From Microbacteriaceae bacterium (GTDB taxonomy: Bacteria > Actinomycetota > Actinomycetes > Actinomycetales > Microbacteriaceae): a DNA stretch of 34,138 nt. Shown one piece after another: positions 1 through 6,662 of this stretch. The notes under the pieces were generated by a model, which was not told the DNA's origin, did no database searches, and saw only the letters and a program-made list of their open reading frames with translations. The stretch's first letter is position 1; every line of letters begins with the position of its first letter. Location of the stretch: the NCBI GenBank assembly GCA_025465035.1, contig JAODMH010000172.1, forward strand, positions 1-34,138, read 5' to 3'. The position numbers and the translations under genes are program-made.

Positions 1-1
1 C

Positions 2-1333
2 GTGGAGGCCATGGCTGCCGACGAGGGCAGCCCGGAGCGCGCGCATTACATGTTCCGCGACGGCAGGGGTGAGAACGGCGAACTCCCGCCGAACAATTGG
101 GACTCGGTCTTCGGCGGTCCGGCCTGGACCCGCGTGACCCGGCCAGACGGCACACCCGGTCAGTGGTACCTGCACCTCTTCGACGCCTCGCAGCCCGACC
201 TGGACTGGGAGAACCCCTGGGTGCGTGAGCAGTTCCGCGACATCCTGCGCTTCTGGCTCGACCGCGGCGTCGACGGCTTCCGGGTGGATGTCGCGCACGG
301 CATGATCAAGGCTGACGGGCTTCCCGACTACACGCCACCGGCGGCGGACGGCAGCATGGGTGGCGGGACGGTCGGACTGGAACCCGAGATCGACGCCCAT
401 TCGCCGACCCCGCCCTACTGGGCGCAGGAGGGTGTGCACGAGATCTACCGCGATTGGCACAGGGTGCTCGAGGAGTATGACGGGGAGCGCGTGCTCTGCG
501 CGGAGGCCTGGGTCGAGCCGCTTTCGAAGCTGGCCCGCTGGGTGCGCCCCGACGAGATGCAGCAGGCCTTCAACTTCTCCTACCTCGAGACGCCGTGGGA
601 TGGTCCCGCCATTCGCAACGTCGTGGACGCATCACTCGCGGCCTTCACCGATGTCGGAGCGCCGAGCACCTGGGTGCTGTCGAACCATGACGTCGTGCGC
701 CACGCCTCGCGTCTCGCCTTGACCGCGGAGAACCCGCAGGGGCATGGAATCGGCCCGAAATCCCCCGGCCAGCCGGTGCGCGAGCTCGGCCTCCGTCGCG
801 CCCGTGCCGCCACGGCGCTCATGCTCGCCCTGCCCGGGAGCGCCTACCTCTACCAGGGCGAGGAACTCGGCCTGCCCGAGGTCATCGACCTGCCGGACGA
901 CGCGCGCCAGGACCCCACCTGGTTCCGCACCCACGGCGAGCGTTACGGACGAGATGGATGCCGCGTGCCGATCCCCTGGGAGGCGGACAAGCCGTCGTAC
1001 GGCTTCGGGCCGACCGGCAAGAGCTGGCTCCCGCAGCCGGCGGACTGGGCGCCATACGCCCGCGATGCGCAGCGGGGAGTCGCGGGATCGACGCTCGAGA
1101 TGTACCGACTGGCTCTCGCCATCCGTTCAGACCAGAACCTCGGGATGGGAGACGTCGAGTGGCTGCCCGGCTACGGGGATGATGTCGTCGCGTTCCGCAA
1201 TGGGACGGTAACCGTCATCGCGAATACCGGCGAGGCGATGGTCGAGCTCCCTGCCGGCGAGGTACTGCTGGCGTCGGAGCGGCTCGGCGATGGCGTGCTG
1301 CCAGGTGACACCACGGTGTGGCTGAGGGGCTAG
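2..1333 (+). CDS. Alpha-glucosidase, glycoside hydrolase family 13 (5' truncated)
   Basis: This is the C-terminal part of a GH13 alpha-glucosidase / oligo-1,6-glucosidase, which releases glucose from the non-reducing ends of alpha-glucosides in the cytoplasm. The visible 443 residues carry the family's catalytic landmarks. GFRVDV contains the nucleophile Asp (about residue 96 of the visible part), CAEAW contains the acid/base Glu (about 168), and LSNHD contains the third carboxylate (about 230). YLYQGEELGLPE is also typical of the group. Full-length relatives are about 550-600 residues, so roughly the first 130 residues lie upstream of the window. The GTG at position 2 is an internal codon, not a proven start. 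The stop TAG shares the bases CTAG with the stop of the convergent M23 gene. Substrate (maltose, isomaltose, sucrose or trehalose) cannot be told from this part. Confidence 0.9.
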   Translation: MEAMAADEGSPERAHYMFRDGRGENGELPPNNWDSVFGGPAWTRVTRPDGTPGQWYLHLFDASQPDLDWENPWVREQFRDILRFWLDRGVDGFRVDVAHGMIKADGLPDYTPPAADGSMGGGTVGLEPEIDAHSPTPPYWAQEGVHEIYRDWHRVLEEYDGERVLCAEAWVEPLSKLARWVRPDEMQQAFNFSYLETPWDGPAIRNVVDASLAAFTDVGAPSTWVLSNHDVVRHASRLALTAENPQGHGIGPKSPGQPVRELGLRRARAATALMLALPGSAYLYQGEELGLPEVIDLPDDARQDPTWFRTHGERYGRDGCRVPIPWEADKPSYGFGPTGKSWLPQPADWAPYARDAQRGVAGSTLEMYRLALAIRSDQNLGMGDVEWLPGYGDDVVAFRNGTVTVIANTGEAMVELPAGEVLLASERLGDGVLPGDTTVWLRG

Positions 1334-2100
1334 TTTGCGTTGGCCTTGAGCCAGGCGTATGGGTCGACCGGTGTGCCGTCGAGGTGGATCTCCAGGTGGA
1401 GGTGGGCCCCCGTCGACGCGCCGGTGCTGCCGACTTGGCCCACCTGCTCCGCCACCTTGATCTGCTGCCCGATGACGACGCGCACTGAACCGGTCAGCAT
1501 GTGGGCGTAGACGCTCTGCACCTTCTGGCCGTTGATCACGTGGTCGATGATGACGTGGTTGCCGAGGCCGCCGCGGTCTTCCTTGACAAGGCTGACCACG
1601 CCATCCGCGATCGCCTGGATGGCGACACCTGCGCCCGGCGTGAAGTCGAGTCCCTCGTGGAAGGTCGAGCAGTAGCCGCAGTTCGCGACGATGCGGTCGC
1701 CGAAGCCGCTCGCGATGGGAACCGCGACCGGGAATGGCCACTGGATGGTGCCGAGAGGGTTGTTCGTATAGGAGAAGGACCGGCTGCCGTACTTGATCTT
1801 GATCTGCTGGACGAGGGACACCACCGTGTAGGCATCGCGCGCGGGAGCGGCGGCAACGACGCCTGTGTCGACCTGGAGGCTCTGCACTTCCACTTTCTGA
1901 GCAACGGCGGCGGCGGGTTCGACGGCGGCGGCGCTGAAGAGCGCATTGGCGGGTACAGAGGTGGAGACGAGTAGCGCTGCGGCTCCGACCATCGCGCCCA
2001 GGGTCATCAGCTTGGCGAGCATTCGGCGAGCACGGCCGCGAGTCGGAGCGCTGTAGCTCGACCGCTTCGACGGTCTGGACCGATGACGCCTCGCTGCCAT
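1330..2100 (-). CDS. M23 (LytM-type) peptidoglycan endopeptidase, copy 1
   Basis: This is a 256-residue secreted zinc metallopeptidase expected to cut peptidoglycan cross-bridges outside the membrane. A basic N-terminus (residues 1-31) is followed by a hydrophobic segment (about 32-53) ending in PANA, read as a signal peptide or anchor. The LytM domain covers about 120-256. It has HEGLD (zinc ligands His148 and Asp152), YAH (His200) and GAHLHLE (His233 and the third ligand His235), so all expected active-site residues are present. No LysM or SH3 wall-binding domain is visible. It is a tandem paralogue of the next gene; both share the stretch before the domain (YTVVSL, KYG, GTIQWPFP) and the same C-terminus (LKANAN). 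The ATG at 2100 has only a weak ribosome site. A 16-bp element at 2263-2278, shared with two other hydrolase genes, lies upstream. Confidence 0.9.
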   Translation of the reverse strand: MAARRHRSRPSKRSSYSAPTRGRARRMLAKLMTLGAMVGAAALLVSTSVPANALFSAAAVEPAAAVAQKVEVQSLQVDTGVVAAAPARDAYTVVSLVQQIKIKYGSRSFSYTNNPLGTIQWPFPVAVPIASGFGDRIVANCGYCSTFHEGLDFTPGAGVAIQAIADGVVSLVKEDRGGLGNHVIIDHVINGQKVQSVYAHMLTGSVRVVIGQQIKVAEQVGQVGSTGASTGAHLHLEIHLDGTPVDPYAWLKANAN

Positions 2101-2262
2101 GGCTTACCCGACCAGGACGTCGCTCGACGCGAAGTCTCGAGCGCGCGGCATGTCGCGGTTTTCGTACGACATGTCGGGCGCTCCTCGGAAGATTGGCCAG
2201 TCCCAGGGCGACCGGCTAGCCCTATTCTTCGGCGATCCGCTCAGGGCCTGCGCATCACGCAG

Positions 2263-2278
2263 GTAACGGATTCATAAA
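2263..2278 (-). promoter_or_regulatory. Shared upstream element, copy 1 (before M23 gene 1)
   Basis: On the + strand it reads GTAACGGATTCATAAA. The surrounding 21 bases (2264-2284) match 18 of 21 bases before the second M23 gene (3431-3451). It can be read as two direct half-sites (GTAAC, ATAAA) six bases apart, the kind of layout used by OmpR-type response regulators such as MtrA, which controls wall hydrolases in actinobacteria. The sequence similarity is seen; the regulator is inferred. Confidence 0.5.
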
Positions 2279-2356
2279 GAGTAGCCAAATGACGGCTTAA
2301 TAAACAGTCCTCGTCGTGACCGCAGGTTTATGCAGACGCATCGGATTCGAGAAAGG

Positions 2357-3280
2357 CTAGTTCGCGTTCGCCTTGAGCCAGGCGAAGGGATCCACCGGCG
2401 TGCCGTCAAGGTGGACCTCGAGGTGGAGGTGAGCACCGGTAGATTCGCCGGTACTGCCGACCAGACCGAGCTGTTCGGTGACTGTGACCTGCTGCCCGAC
2501 CACGACTTTGATCGACCCGGCCAGCATGTGGGCGTAGAGGCTCTGCACCTTCTGGCCCTTGATCACGTGGTCGACCATCACGTGGTTGCCGTAGGCGCCG
2601 GTGGTCGAGACCTGGCTGACCACCCCATCCGCGATCGCGCCGATCGGCGTTCCCGCGCCCGGAGTGAAGTCGACCCCCTCGTGATAGGAAGAACAGCCGG
2701 AACATGGGGAGGTGCGCGGGCCGAACCCGCTGCTGATCGGCACCGGGATCGGGAACGGCCACTGGATGGTGCCAAGCGGGTCGTTGGTATAGGCGAAGCT
2801 CTGGTTGCCGTACTTCACGCGGATCTGCTGCGCGAGCGACACGACCGTGTACGCGTCACGCGATGGGGCAGGTTCCGTCACGGTCTTGTTCACGGCCAGC
2901 GACTGAGTCTTGACCTGGGCAGGCGTCGCGGCGGCGATCTCGACGGCTGCGGCGGGGCCGCCGCGCAGCGCGGTCGCCGGGAGGGAGGTCGCGACGAGAA
3001 GCGCGCCGACTCCGAGCATCGCGCCGATGCTCGCGAGCTTGGGCAGCAGGCGTCCCTTGTACCTACGGGCCTGCTGACCGGTGGCGATAACGCGCGTCGA
3101 CTTCGCCGGACGCGTGCGTGGCGACCCGACTACGCGGGTACCGGCCTTCCGCACCGGCGCGGTGGTGCGCTGACGCAGGTCACGACGTGAGGGAAAGGAC
3201 TGTGCGGAAGGGGCATCCGTCGGGTCGACGTCCCCCTCGCGGGCATCGTTCGATTCGAGGTTCCAGCTGAAGTCTGCCAC
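2357..3280 (-). CDS. M23 (LytM-type) peptidoglycan endopeptidase, copy 2
   Basis: This 307-residue paralogue of the preceding M23 gene is a predicted secreted zinc endopeptidase of the cell wall. The N-terminus is about 50 residues longer than in copy 1: an acidic stretch (1-25), then a long Arg/Lys-rich stretch (about 31-80), then a hydrophobic segment (about 83-104) ending in PATA. If that segment is uncleaved, an 80-residue basic tail would stay in the cytoplasm. The LytM domain keeps every active-site residue: His200 and Asp204 (HEGVD), His251 (YAH), and His284/His286 (GAHLHLE). Both copies have a CxxC-like pair just before the first ligand (CSGC here, CGYC in copy 1). The GTG at 3280 is used because no better start with a ribosome site is visible; the true start is uncertain. 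The shared element at 3430-3445 lies about 150 bases upstream. Confidence 0.9.
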   Translation of the reverse strand: MADFSWNLESNDAREGDVDPTDAPSAQSFPSRRDLRQRTTAPVRKAGTRVVGSPRTRPAKSTRVIATGQQARRYKGRLLPKLASIGAMLGVGALLVATSLPATALRGGPAAAVEIAAATPAQVKTQSLAVNKTVTEPAPSRDAYTVVSLAQQIRVKYGNQSFAYTNDPLGTIQWPFPIPVPISSGFGPRTSPCSGCSSYHEGVDFTPGAGTPIGAIADGVVSQVSTTGAYGNHVMVDHVIKGQKVQSLYAHMLAGSIKVVVGQQVTVTEQLGLVGSTGESTGAHLHLEVHLDGTPVDPFAWLKANAN

Positions 3281-3408
3281 CGTCTATCGCGCCTCTGGTG
3301 CTGCGGTCTGGGAGCGCAGGCGGGCGCGGAGCTGAGCTGAAATCACTGCTGTGGTCCTCCAGTAACGAAGCACGGCGAAGGTCGCCTCGTTTGGTTGGCA
3401 ATCGGCGT

Positions 3409-3424
3409 GTGACCGTCGGGTCAC
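3409..3424. repeat. Inverted repeat GTGACC-N4-GGTCAC
   Basis: Perfect 6-bp arms with a four-base spacer, ending five bases before the shared element at 3430. The size and place fit an operator for a dimeric regulator in the M23 copy 2 promoter region, but no such regulator is encoded nearby and there is no second copy in the window. Confidence 0.4.
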
Positions 3425-3429
3425 GAAAT

Positions 3430-3445
3430 ATAACGAATTCATAAA
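3430..3445 (-). promoter_or_regulatory. Shared upstream element, copy 2 (before M23 gene 2)
   Basis: It reads ATAACGAATTCATAAA on the + strand and matches copy 1 in 14 of 16 bases. The half-sites ATAAC and ATAAA are again six bases apart. Because the two M23 genes are paralogues, common descent of the promoter could explain this pair without selection for a regulator; the third copy before an unrelated hydrolase gene argues for function. Confidence 0.5.
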
Positions 3446-3536
3446 GGATAGGGCATCGGCCGGGAAGGACCAACCCCGAACCAACCTCACTGTCCGCCTA
3501 GGCACCGCCGCACCGTTCATGCCTTATGGTGGTCAG

Positions 3537-3552
3537 ATCACGTTTTCATAAC
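3537..3552 (+). promoter_or_regulatory. Shared upstream element, copy 3 (before the NlpC/P60 gene)
   Basis: It reads ATCACGTTTTCATAAC and keeps the pattern TnACGnnTTCATAA of the other two copies. It lies 24 bases before the chosen NlpC/P60 start at 3577. Relative to its gene it points the opposite way from the M23 copies. So close to the start it could overlap the promoter and act as a repressor site. Confidence 0.4.
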
Positions 3553-3576
3553 GCCCCGATTTGGATCTCGAAGTTT

Positions 3577-4293
3577 ATGGCATCACACCACGGCAGACGC
3601 GCTGTGCGGGTTCGTCGGAACGCCTCGGCGCGCGTGCGGCAGATGGCTGCATCTGGCGGAGCGATGATTGTAGCCCTCGGACTCGCCGCGACGATGGCGA
3701 TCCCGGCTGTCTCTGCTTCCGCAAGCAATGGCCCGACCGCCATCCGAGACGCGGCACTCGAACACGGCCAGCGACTGACGGTGGGTAACACTGTCACGAC
3801 GACATCGGTCATCCGCGATAGCTCCAGTGTGATGTACGCGGCGGCCGTCGAGGCCGCCAGCGTCTATGGCGGCTCGGCCCTCCCGGCAACACCGCTCTCC
3901 ATCGGCGCCAACATGGTGATCAGCCCGCCCAACCTCAGCGGCGGCGGCGGCGGCGAGGCAGTGGTGCAGTATGCGTTGCAATTCGTCGGCATGGTGCCGT
4001 ACATCATGGGTGGCAATTCCCCGAGCACCGGATTCACCTGCGACACCTTCGTGCGGTATGTCTACGATGCCTTTGGCCTTCACCTCACCGGCAACGCCGT
4101 CGCCGAGGCGCGTCAGGGAACTCGGATCAGCCAGGCCAGCGCCGTCGCCGGCGACCTCGTCTACTACCCGGGCCAGCACATCGGGATCTACGACGGCAAT
4201 GGCGGCATCGTCGACGCACCCAAGCCGGGCACCGACGTATCACACCGTCTCATCTGGGGATCCCCGGAGTTCATCCGCGTCGTCAACCGCTAG
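3577..4293 (+). CDS. NlpC/P60-family cell wall peptidase with unusual catalytic motif
   Basis: This 238-residue secreted cysteine peptidase should cut stem peptides in peptidoglycan. A basic N-terminus and hydrophobic segment (about 22-48, ending SASA) form a signal peptide. A variable region and a glycine run (122-126) lead into the NlpC/P60 domain (about 127-238). Cys155 in GFTCDTF and His201 in GQHIGIY fit the catalytic pair. The usual WGG and DCSG signatures are altered to MGG and TCDT. The third catalytic position is Asp213 (VDAP) where His or Asn is common; a Glu works there in mycobacterial RipA, so activity remains likely. An in-frame ATG at 3526 has no ribosome site; the one at 3577 has GAAG six bases upstream, so I chose it. 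It is divergent from the M23 pair and shares their upstream element. Confidence 0.85.
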   Translation: MASHHGRRAVRVRRNASARVRQMAASGGAMIVALGLAATMAIPAVSASASNGPTAIRDAALEHGQRLTVGNTVTTTSVIRDSSSVMYAAAVEAASVYGGSALPATPLSIGANMVISPPNLSGGGGGEAVVQYALQFVGMVPYIMGGNSPSTGFTCDTFVRYVYDAFGLHLTGNAVAEARQGTRISQASAVAGDLVYYPGQHIGIYDGNGGIVDAPKPGTDVSHRLIWGSPEFIRVVNR

Positions 4294-4339
4294 GAATCTG
4301 CGCAGGTCCGCGGCGCGGCCGATTGGGTCGAGCCCGGCA

Positions 4340-5311
4340 TCACGGCCTGTGGCGGCGTGTGGCCTTCCGTCGGCCTAGAACGAATAGCAGCAGCCCGCTC
4401 CCCAGGAGGAGCACTCCGGCCGTCACCGGGACCGTGGGATTGGAGCCGGTAGCCGCTAGTTCGGCCGCTCGAGCGGCGGCCGCAGCTGCGGTTGCGGCGG
4501 CGGCCCTTGCGGCAGCAACAGCGGCTGCCTGCTGGGCGAGGGTTGCGCTTGACGGCGTACTGGCCACGATGGCACTTCTCGGCGCGCAGGCGCTCGACCG
4601 GGTGATCACATTCGAGTCGAGAGTCACCGCCCCGTTCCTGGCGAGGAGCCGACCGGTCACGGTTGCTCCGGTGTTTGCTGTGACGGATGTCAGCGCCATG
4701 ATGGTCCCGTAAAAGACGGAGTTGGAGCCGAGCGTCGCCGAGCTTCCCACCTGCCAGAACACGTTACATTCGTTCGCGCCGCCGATGAACTGCACGGTGC
4801 TTGCGGAGGCGGTGATGAGGGTGCTGGCGGCTTGGAAGATGAAGACGGAACTGGCATCACCATTGAGGGTCAGAGCACCCGTCAATGCGAGCGCACCGCC
4901 GGAATAGACGCCGGGCACCAAGGTTCTGCCAGCCAGGTCGATGATGTTGGATTCGTCGGGAAGCCGGCCCGCTGCGTCGTTGTACGCGGTGACGAGGCTG
5001 GCCTGGGCCTGCTCCGCCTGCGCATCGGCGGCATGGATGACACCGTTGTTGATCACTCCGGGCGGGAAGCCGGTGACCGACGTTCCGGGACTGAGCCCAA
5101 CATCCCCGTTGTTCACGACCGTTGCAAGCGTGTTGGTGACGGTCGTGGCGGCCAACACTTCATAGCTGTCCGCGGCGCCCAGACCGATGGAGGGAGGGGT
5201 GAGAGCGCTTGCCTGCTCTGCACCGCCGACGACGAGCATGATCCCGAGCGCTGCTGCGAGACCCGCAACGAGCGTCCGGCCAGCGGAAAAATGAACAGTA
5301 CGAACGGTCAA
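4340..5311 (-). CDS. Secreted ice-binding protein (DUF3494) with LAxTG wall-sorting tail
   Basis: A signal peptide (hydrophobic stretch ending EQASA) is followed by a DUF3494 ice-binding-like domain of about 200 residues. Recognisable parts are LGAADSYEVLAATTVTN, GDVGLSPG, AAGRLPDE, LVPGVYS, LTLNGDASSVFIFQ, NVFWQVGSSATLG, FYGTIMA and TVTGRLLARNGAVTLDSN. Such domains form a beta-solenoid that binds ice or restrains its growth. After it come an alanine-rich helix-forming linker of about 27 residues, the motif LAATG, a hydrophobic segment and a basic tail (GRRKATRRHRP). That is the standard sorting-signal layout; LAxTG is the form linked to class E sortases of actinobacteria. A GTG at 5323 is in frame, but GTGAGGTG there works as a ribosome site for the TTG at 5311, so I prefer TTG. 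No sortase gene lies in this window. Confidence 0.85.
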   Translation of the reverse strand: MTVRTVHFSAGRTLVAGLAAALGIMLVVGGAEQASALTPPSIGLGAADSYEVLAATTVTNTLATVVNNGDVGLSPGTSVTGFPPGVINNGVIHAADAQAEQAQASLVTAYNDAAGRLPDESNIIDLAGRTLVPGVYSGGALALTGALTLNGDASSVFIFQAASTLITASASTVQFIGGANECNVFWQVGSSATLGSNSVFYGTIMALTSVTANTGATVTGRLLARNGAVTLDSNVITRSSACAPRSAIVASTPSSATLAQQAAAVAAARAAAATAAAAAARAAELAATGSNPTVPVTAGVLLLGSGLLLFVLGRRKATRRHRP

Positions 5312-5389
5312 TTGGCACCTCACCAGCGCGACGGCTGCGATGAAAGCCAGCGAGACGGATAGACGCCCCCGCCTACGTATCCTGCCCCA

Positions 5390-5418
5390 GTTTTACACGC
5401 AGCCGATGAGCGCGTCAA
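5390..5418 (-). promoter_or_regulatory. Predicted sigma-70-type promoter of the ice-binding protein gene
   Basis: On the minus strand, TTGACG (5418-5413) and TAAAAC (5395-5390) are separated by exactly 17 bases, giving a leader of about 70 bases before the ice-binding protein gene. This is one of the few recognisable -35/-10 pairs in the window. Confidence 0.5.
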
Positions 5419-5468
5419 TGGCCGACGTCAGACTCCGACCTCGATGGACAGTTGCGTTGCAGAAAGCT

Positions 5469-5500
5469 CAAGGGCTCCGAGATGGATCTCGAAGCCCTTG
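5469..5500 (-). terminator. Hairpin terminator downstream of tRNA-Tyr
   Basis: The outer stem CAAGGGCT/AGCCCTTG (8 bp) and inner stem CGAGAT/ATCTCG (6 bp) are separated by a single C/A mismatch. The hairpin starts just after the tRNA 3' end on the minus strand and is followed by GAGCTTTCTG, a short T-rich stretch. It would also insulate the tRNA from the ice-binding gene downstream. Confidence 0.6.
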
Positions 5501-5505
5501 AACGC

Positions 5506-5590
5506 TGGTGGCAAGTGAGGGATTCGAACCCCCGAAGTCGAAGACGGCTGATTTACAGTCAGATCCCTTTGGCCGCTTGGGTAACTTGCC
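5506..5590 (-). tRNA. tRNA-Tyr (GTA)
   Basis: The minus strand folds as a class II tRNA. The acceptor stem is GGCAAGT/ACTTGCC (5590-5584 and 5516-5510), followed by discriminator A and an encoded CCA (5508-5506). The anticodon GTA (5556-5554) sits in CTGTAAATC. The T arm contains GGTTCGAATCC, and the long variable arm is typical of tyrosine tRNA in bacteria. Confidence 0.95.
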
Positions 5591-5748
5591 ATGTGCGTCC
5601 GACCCGCAGTCGGCGGAACGCGCTAATCAAGGATACAGGGTCAGAGCCTTCGAAAAAATCCGGGGCTCTGAACGGGCCTGACTTCCCGGACCCCGGCGCC
5701 CGCTCGTCCGGGTGAGCTCTGCGGAACCCTCGCCCGCTCGCCTGATGT

Positions 5749-5787
5749 GTTCCAGTTGTGCAGGACACCGTCCTGCACAACTGGAAC
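5749..5787. repeat. Perfect 18-bp inverted repeat with 3-base loop
   Basis: Arms at 5749-5766 and 5770-5787 are fully complementary (GTTCCAGTTGTGCAGGAC and its complement), with only ACC between them. The element lies in the 274-base gap between tRNA-Tyr and the lytic transglycosylase gene. It has no T-run on either side, so it is not a standard intrinsic terminator, although it follows the transglycosylase stop by about 80 bases. It may be a dispersed palindromic repeat, a transcription block or a protein site. Confidence 0.85.
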
Positions 5788-5864
5788 GTGGCGCTACCCG
5801 GCATGCTTCCCATCTCTGGGCGTCGAAACCCGATCGAGATAACCATCGGTTCGATCTGCGCTGC

Positions 5865-6620
5865 TCAACCCACGGCGCTGGCGTAGTCGGTCGCGTGGCG
5901 GACGACGTTCTGAAGGTACGCGTCTGAGCCGTTGTAGGCGAGCACGGCCTTGCGCCAGCCCGCCTCCTGCCCAAGCTGCTGGCCACCCGCACGGCAGAGA
6001 TAGTGGGCGGCGGCCATCGTCGCATCGTCGATGTTCTGCGGGTCCTGCACACCATCGCCGTTGGCGTCCGCGTGCCAGTTGCGCCAGGACTGCGGGATGA
6101 GCTGCATCGGGCCGACGGCGCGATCGATCGTTGGATCGCCGTCGATCGCGCCTCCGTCGGTGTCCGGGATATTCGCGACCGCACCGCCCGCGAGCGGCAC
6201 ACCGTAAATCGGCGGCGTCGCCGTGCCGTTCGCGTCGAGAGTTCCTCCGAAGATGGTGCCGTGGTGGGACTCGACCTCACCGATGCCGGCCAGCGTGTTC
6301 CAGCCGATGCCGCATCCGGAGCCCGCATCCGCCACCTGGATGGCGACGCCTGCGTAGGCCTGCAGGGCGCGCGGCGGGATGCCCGTCGCCCGCGCCGTCG
6401 ATGCGATCCACGCTGGATCGGCGAGACCCGCGATACCGGCACCGACCGGAGCAGACGCGCGGACGACCGGAGCCTGCGCCGCGAACCGTGGCAGGTTCGC
6501 CGGCGCAGCCTGGTTCGTCGCGCCCAGACGCGGAGCGGCAAGGATGAGGATGCCCGCGACCAGCGCTCCGCAGACCGCGACGGCCGCGAGCACAACGGCG
6601 ATGGTTTGTGGCATTCGCAT
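5865..6620 (-). CDS. Lytic murein transglycosylase (membrane-anchored, SLT/MltB-like)
   Basis: This 251-residue enzyme should cleave the glycan strand of peptidoglycan outside the membrane, giving 1,6-anhydromuramic ends. One membrane segment or signal anchor (about 8-30) is followed by an Ala/Pro-rich linker and the transglycosylase domain. GIGEVESHHG carries the likely catalytic Glu117 (Glu-Ser), and AVGPMQLIPQSW and the region around YLCRAG are further family hallmarks. DANGDGVQDP resembles a calcium-binding loop, often seen in these proteins. The frame is open further upstream, but the ATG at 6620 has GGGAG five bases before it and starts just before the membrane segment. It is divergent from yajQ. 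Like the hydrolases at 1330-4293 it acts on the wall, but it lacks their upstream element. Confidence 0.88.
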   Translation of the reverse strand: MRMPQTIAVVLAAVAVCGALVAGILILAAPRLGATNQAAPANLPRFAAQAPVVRASAPVGAGIAGLADPAWIASTARATGIPPRALQAYAGVAIQVADAGSGCGIGWNTLAGIGEVESHHGTIFGGTLDANGTATPPIYGVPLAGGAVANIPDTDGGAIDGDPTIDRAVGPMQLIPQSWRNWHADANGDGVQDPQNIDDATMAAAHYLCRAGGQQLGQEAGWRKAVLAYNGSDAYLQNVVRHATDYASAVG

Positions 6621-6650
6621 GATGCTCCCATCATCCCGTGAGTGGCCCGT

Positions 6651-6656
6651 TAAACT
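6651..6656 (+). promoter_or_regulatory. -10 element for yajQ, probably leaderless
   Basis: TAAACT lies exactly six bases before the yajQ ATG, and there is no ribosome site between them. Transcription would start at or next to the start codon. No clear -35 is visible. Confidence 0.5.
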
Positions 6657-6662
6657 GCTGGC

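Larger units (their letters stand above)
3281..3576. other. Gene-free divergent intergenic region between M23 copy 2 and the NlpC/P60 gene
   Basis: These 296 bases separate two divergent envelope genes. They hold one copy of the shared element for each gene (3430-3445 and 3537-3552) and a 6-bp inverted repeat at 3409-3424. The stretch between 3281 and 3400 would be an untranslated leader of the M23 gene; I see no convincing hairpin, known riboswitch or small gene in it. An ATG at 3526 is in frame with the NlpC/P60 gene but has no ribosome site. Confidence 0.6.

Noticed and set aside
2330-3190. Long open frame on the + strand opposite M23 copy 2
   Set aside because: It is antisense to a gene with intact catalytic motifs, has no recognisable domain, and such open frames are expected in high-GC coding DNA.
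3281-3576. A c-di-AMP (ydaO-type) riboswitch before the wall hydrolases
   Set aside because: Such riboswitches often precede these genes in actinobacteria, but I could not find the conserved sequence blocks on either strand.
5506-5590. tRNA-Tyr as an integration site for a genomic island
   Set aside because: The tRNA is whole, and there is no integrase or second copy of its 3' end in the window.
5642-5670. CAGAGCC/GGCTCTG inverted repeat between tRNA-Tyr and the palindrome
   Set aside because: Seven-bp arms with a 15-base loop and no T-run or gene end nearby; not convincing.
5627-6634. 335-codon minus-strand open frame across the lytic transglycosylase and the gap with the palindrome
   Set aside because: It is a second frame of the transglycosylase gene, Arg/Ser-rich and without a domain.
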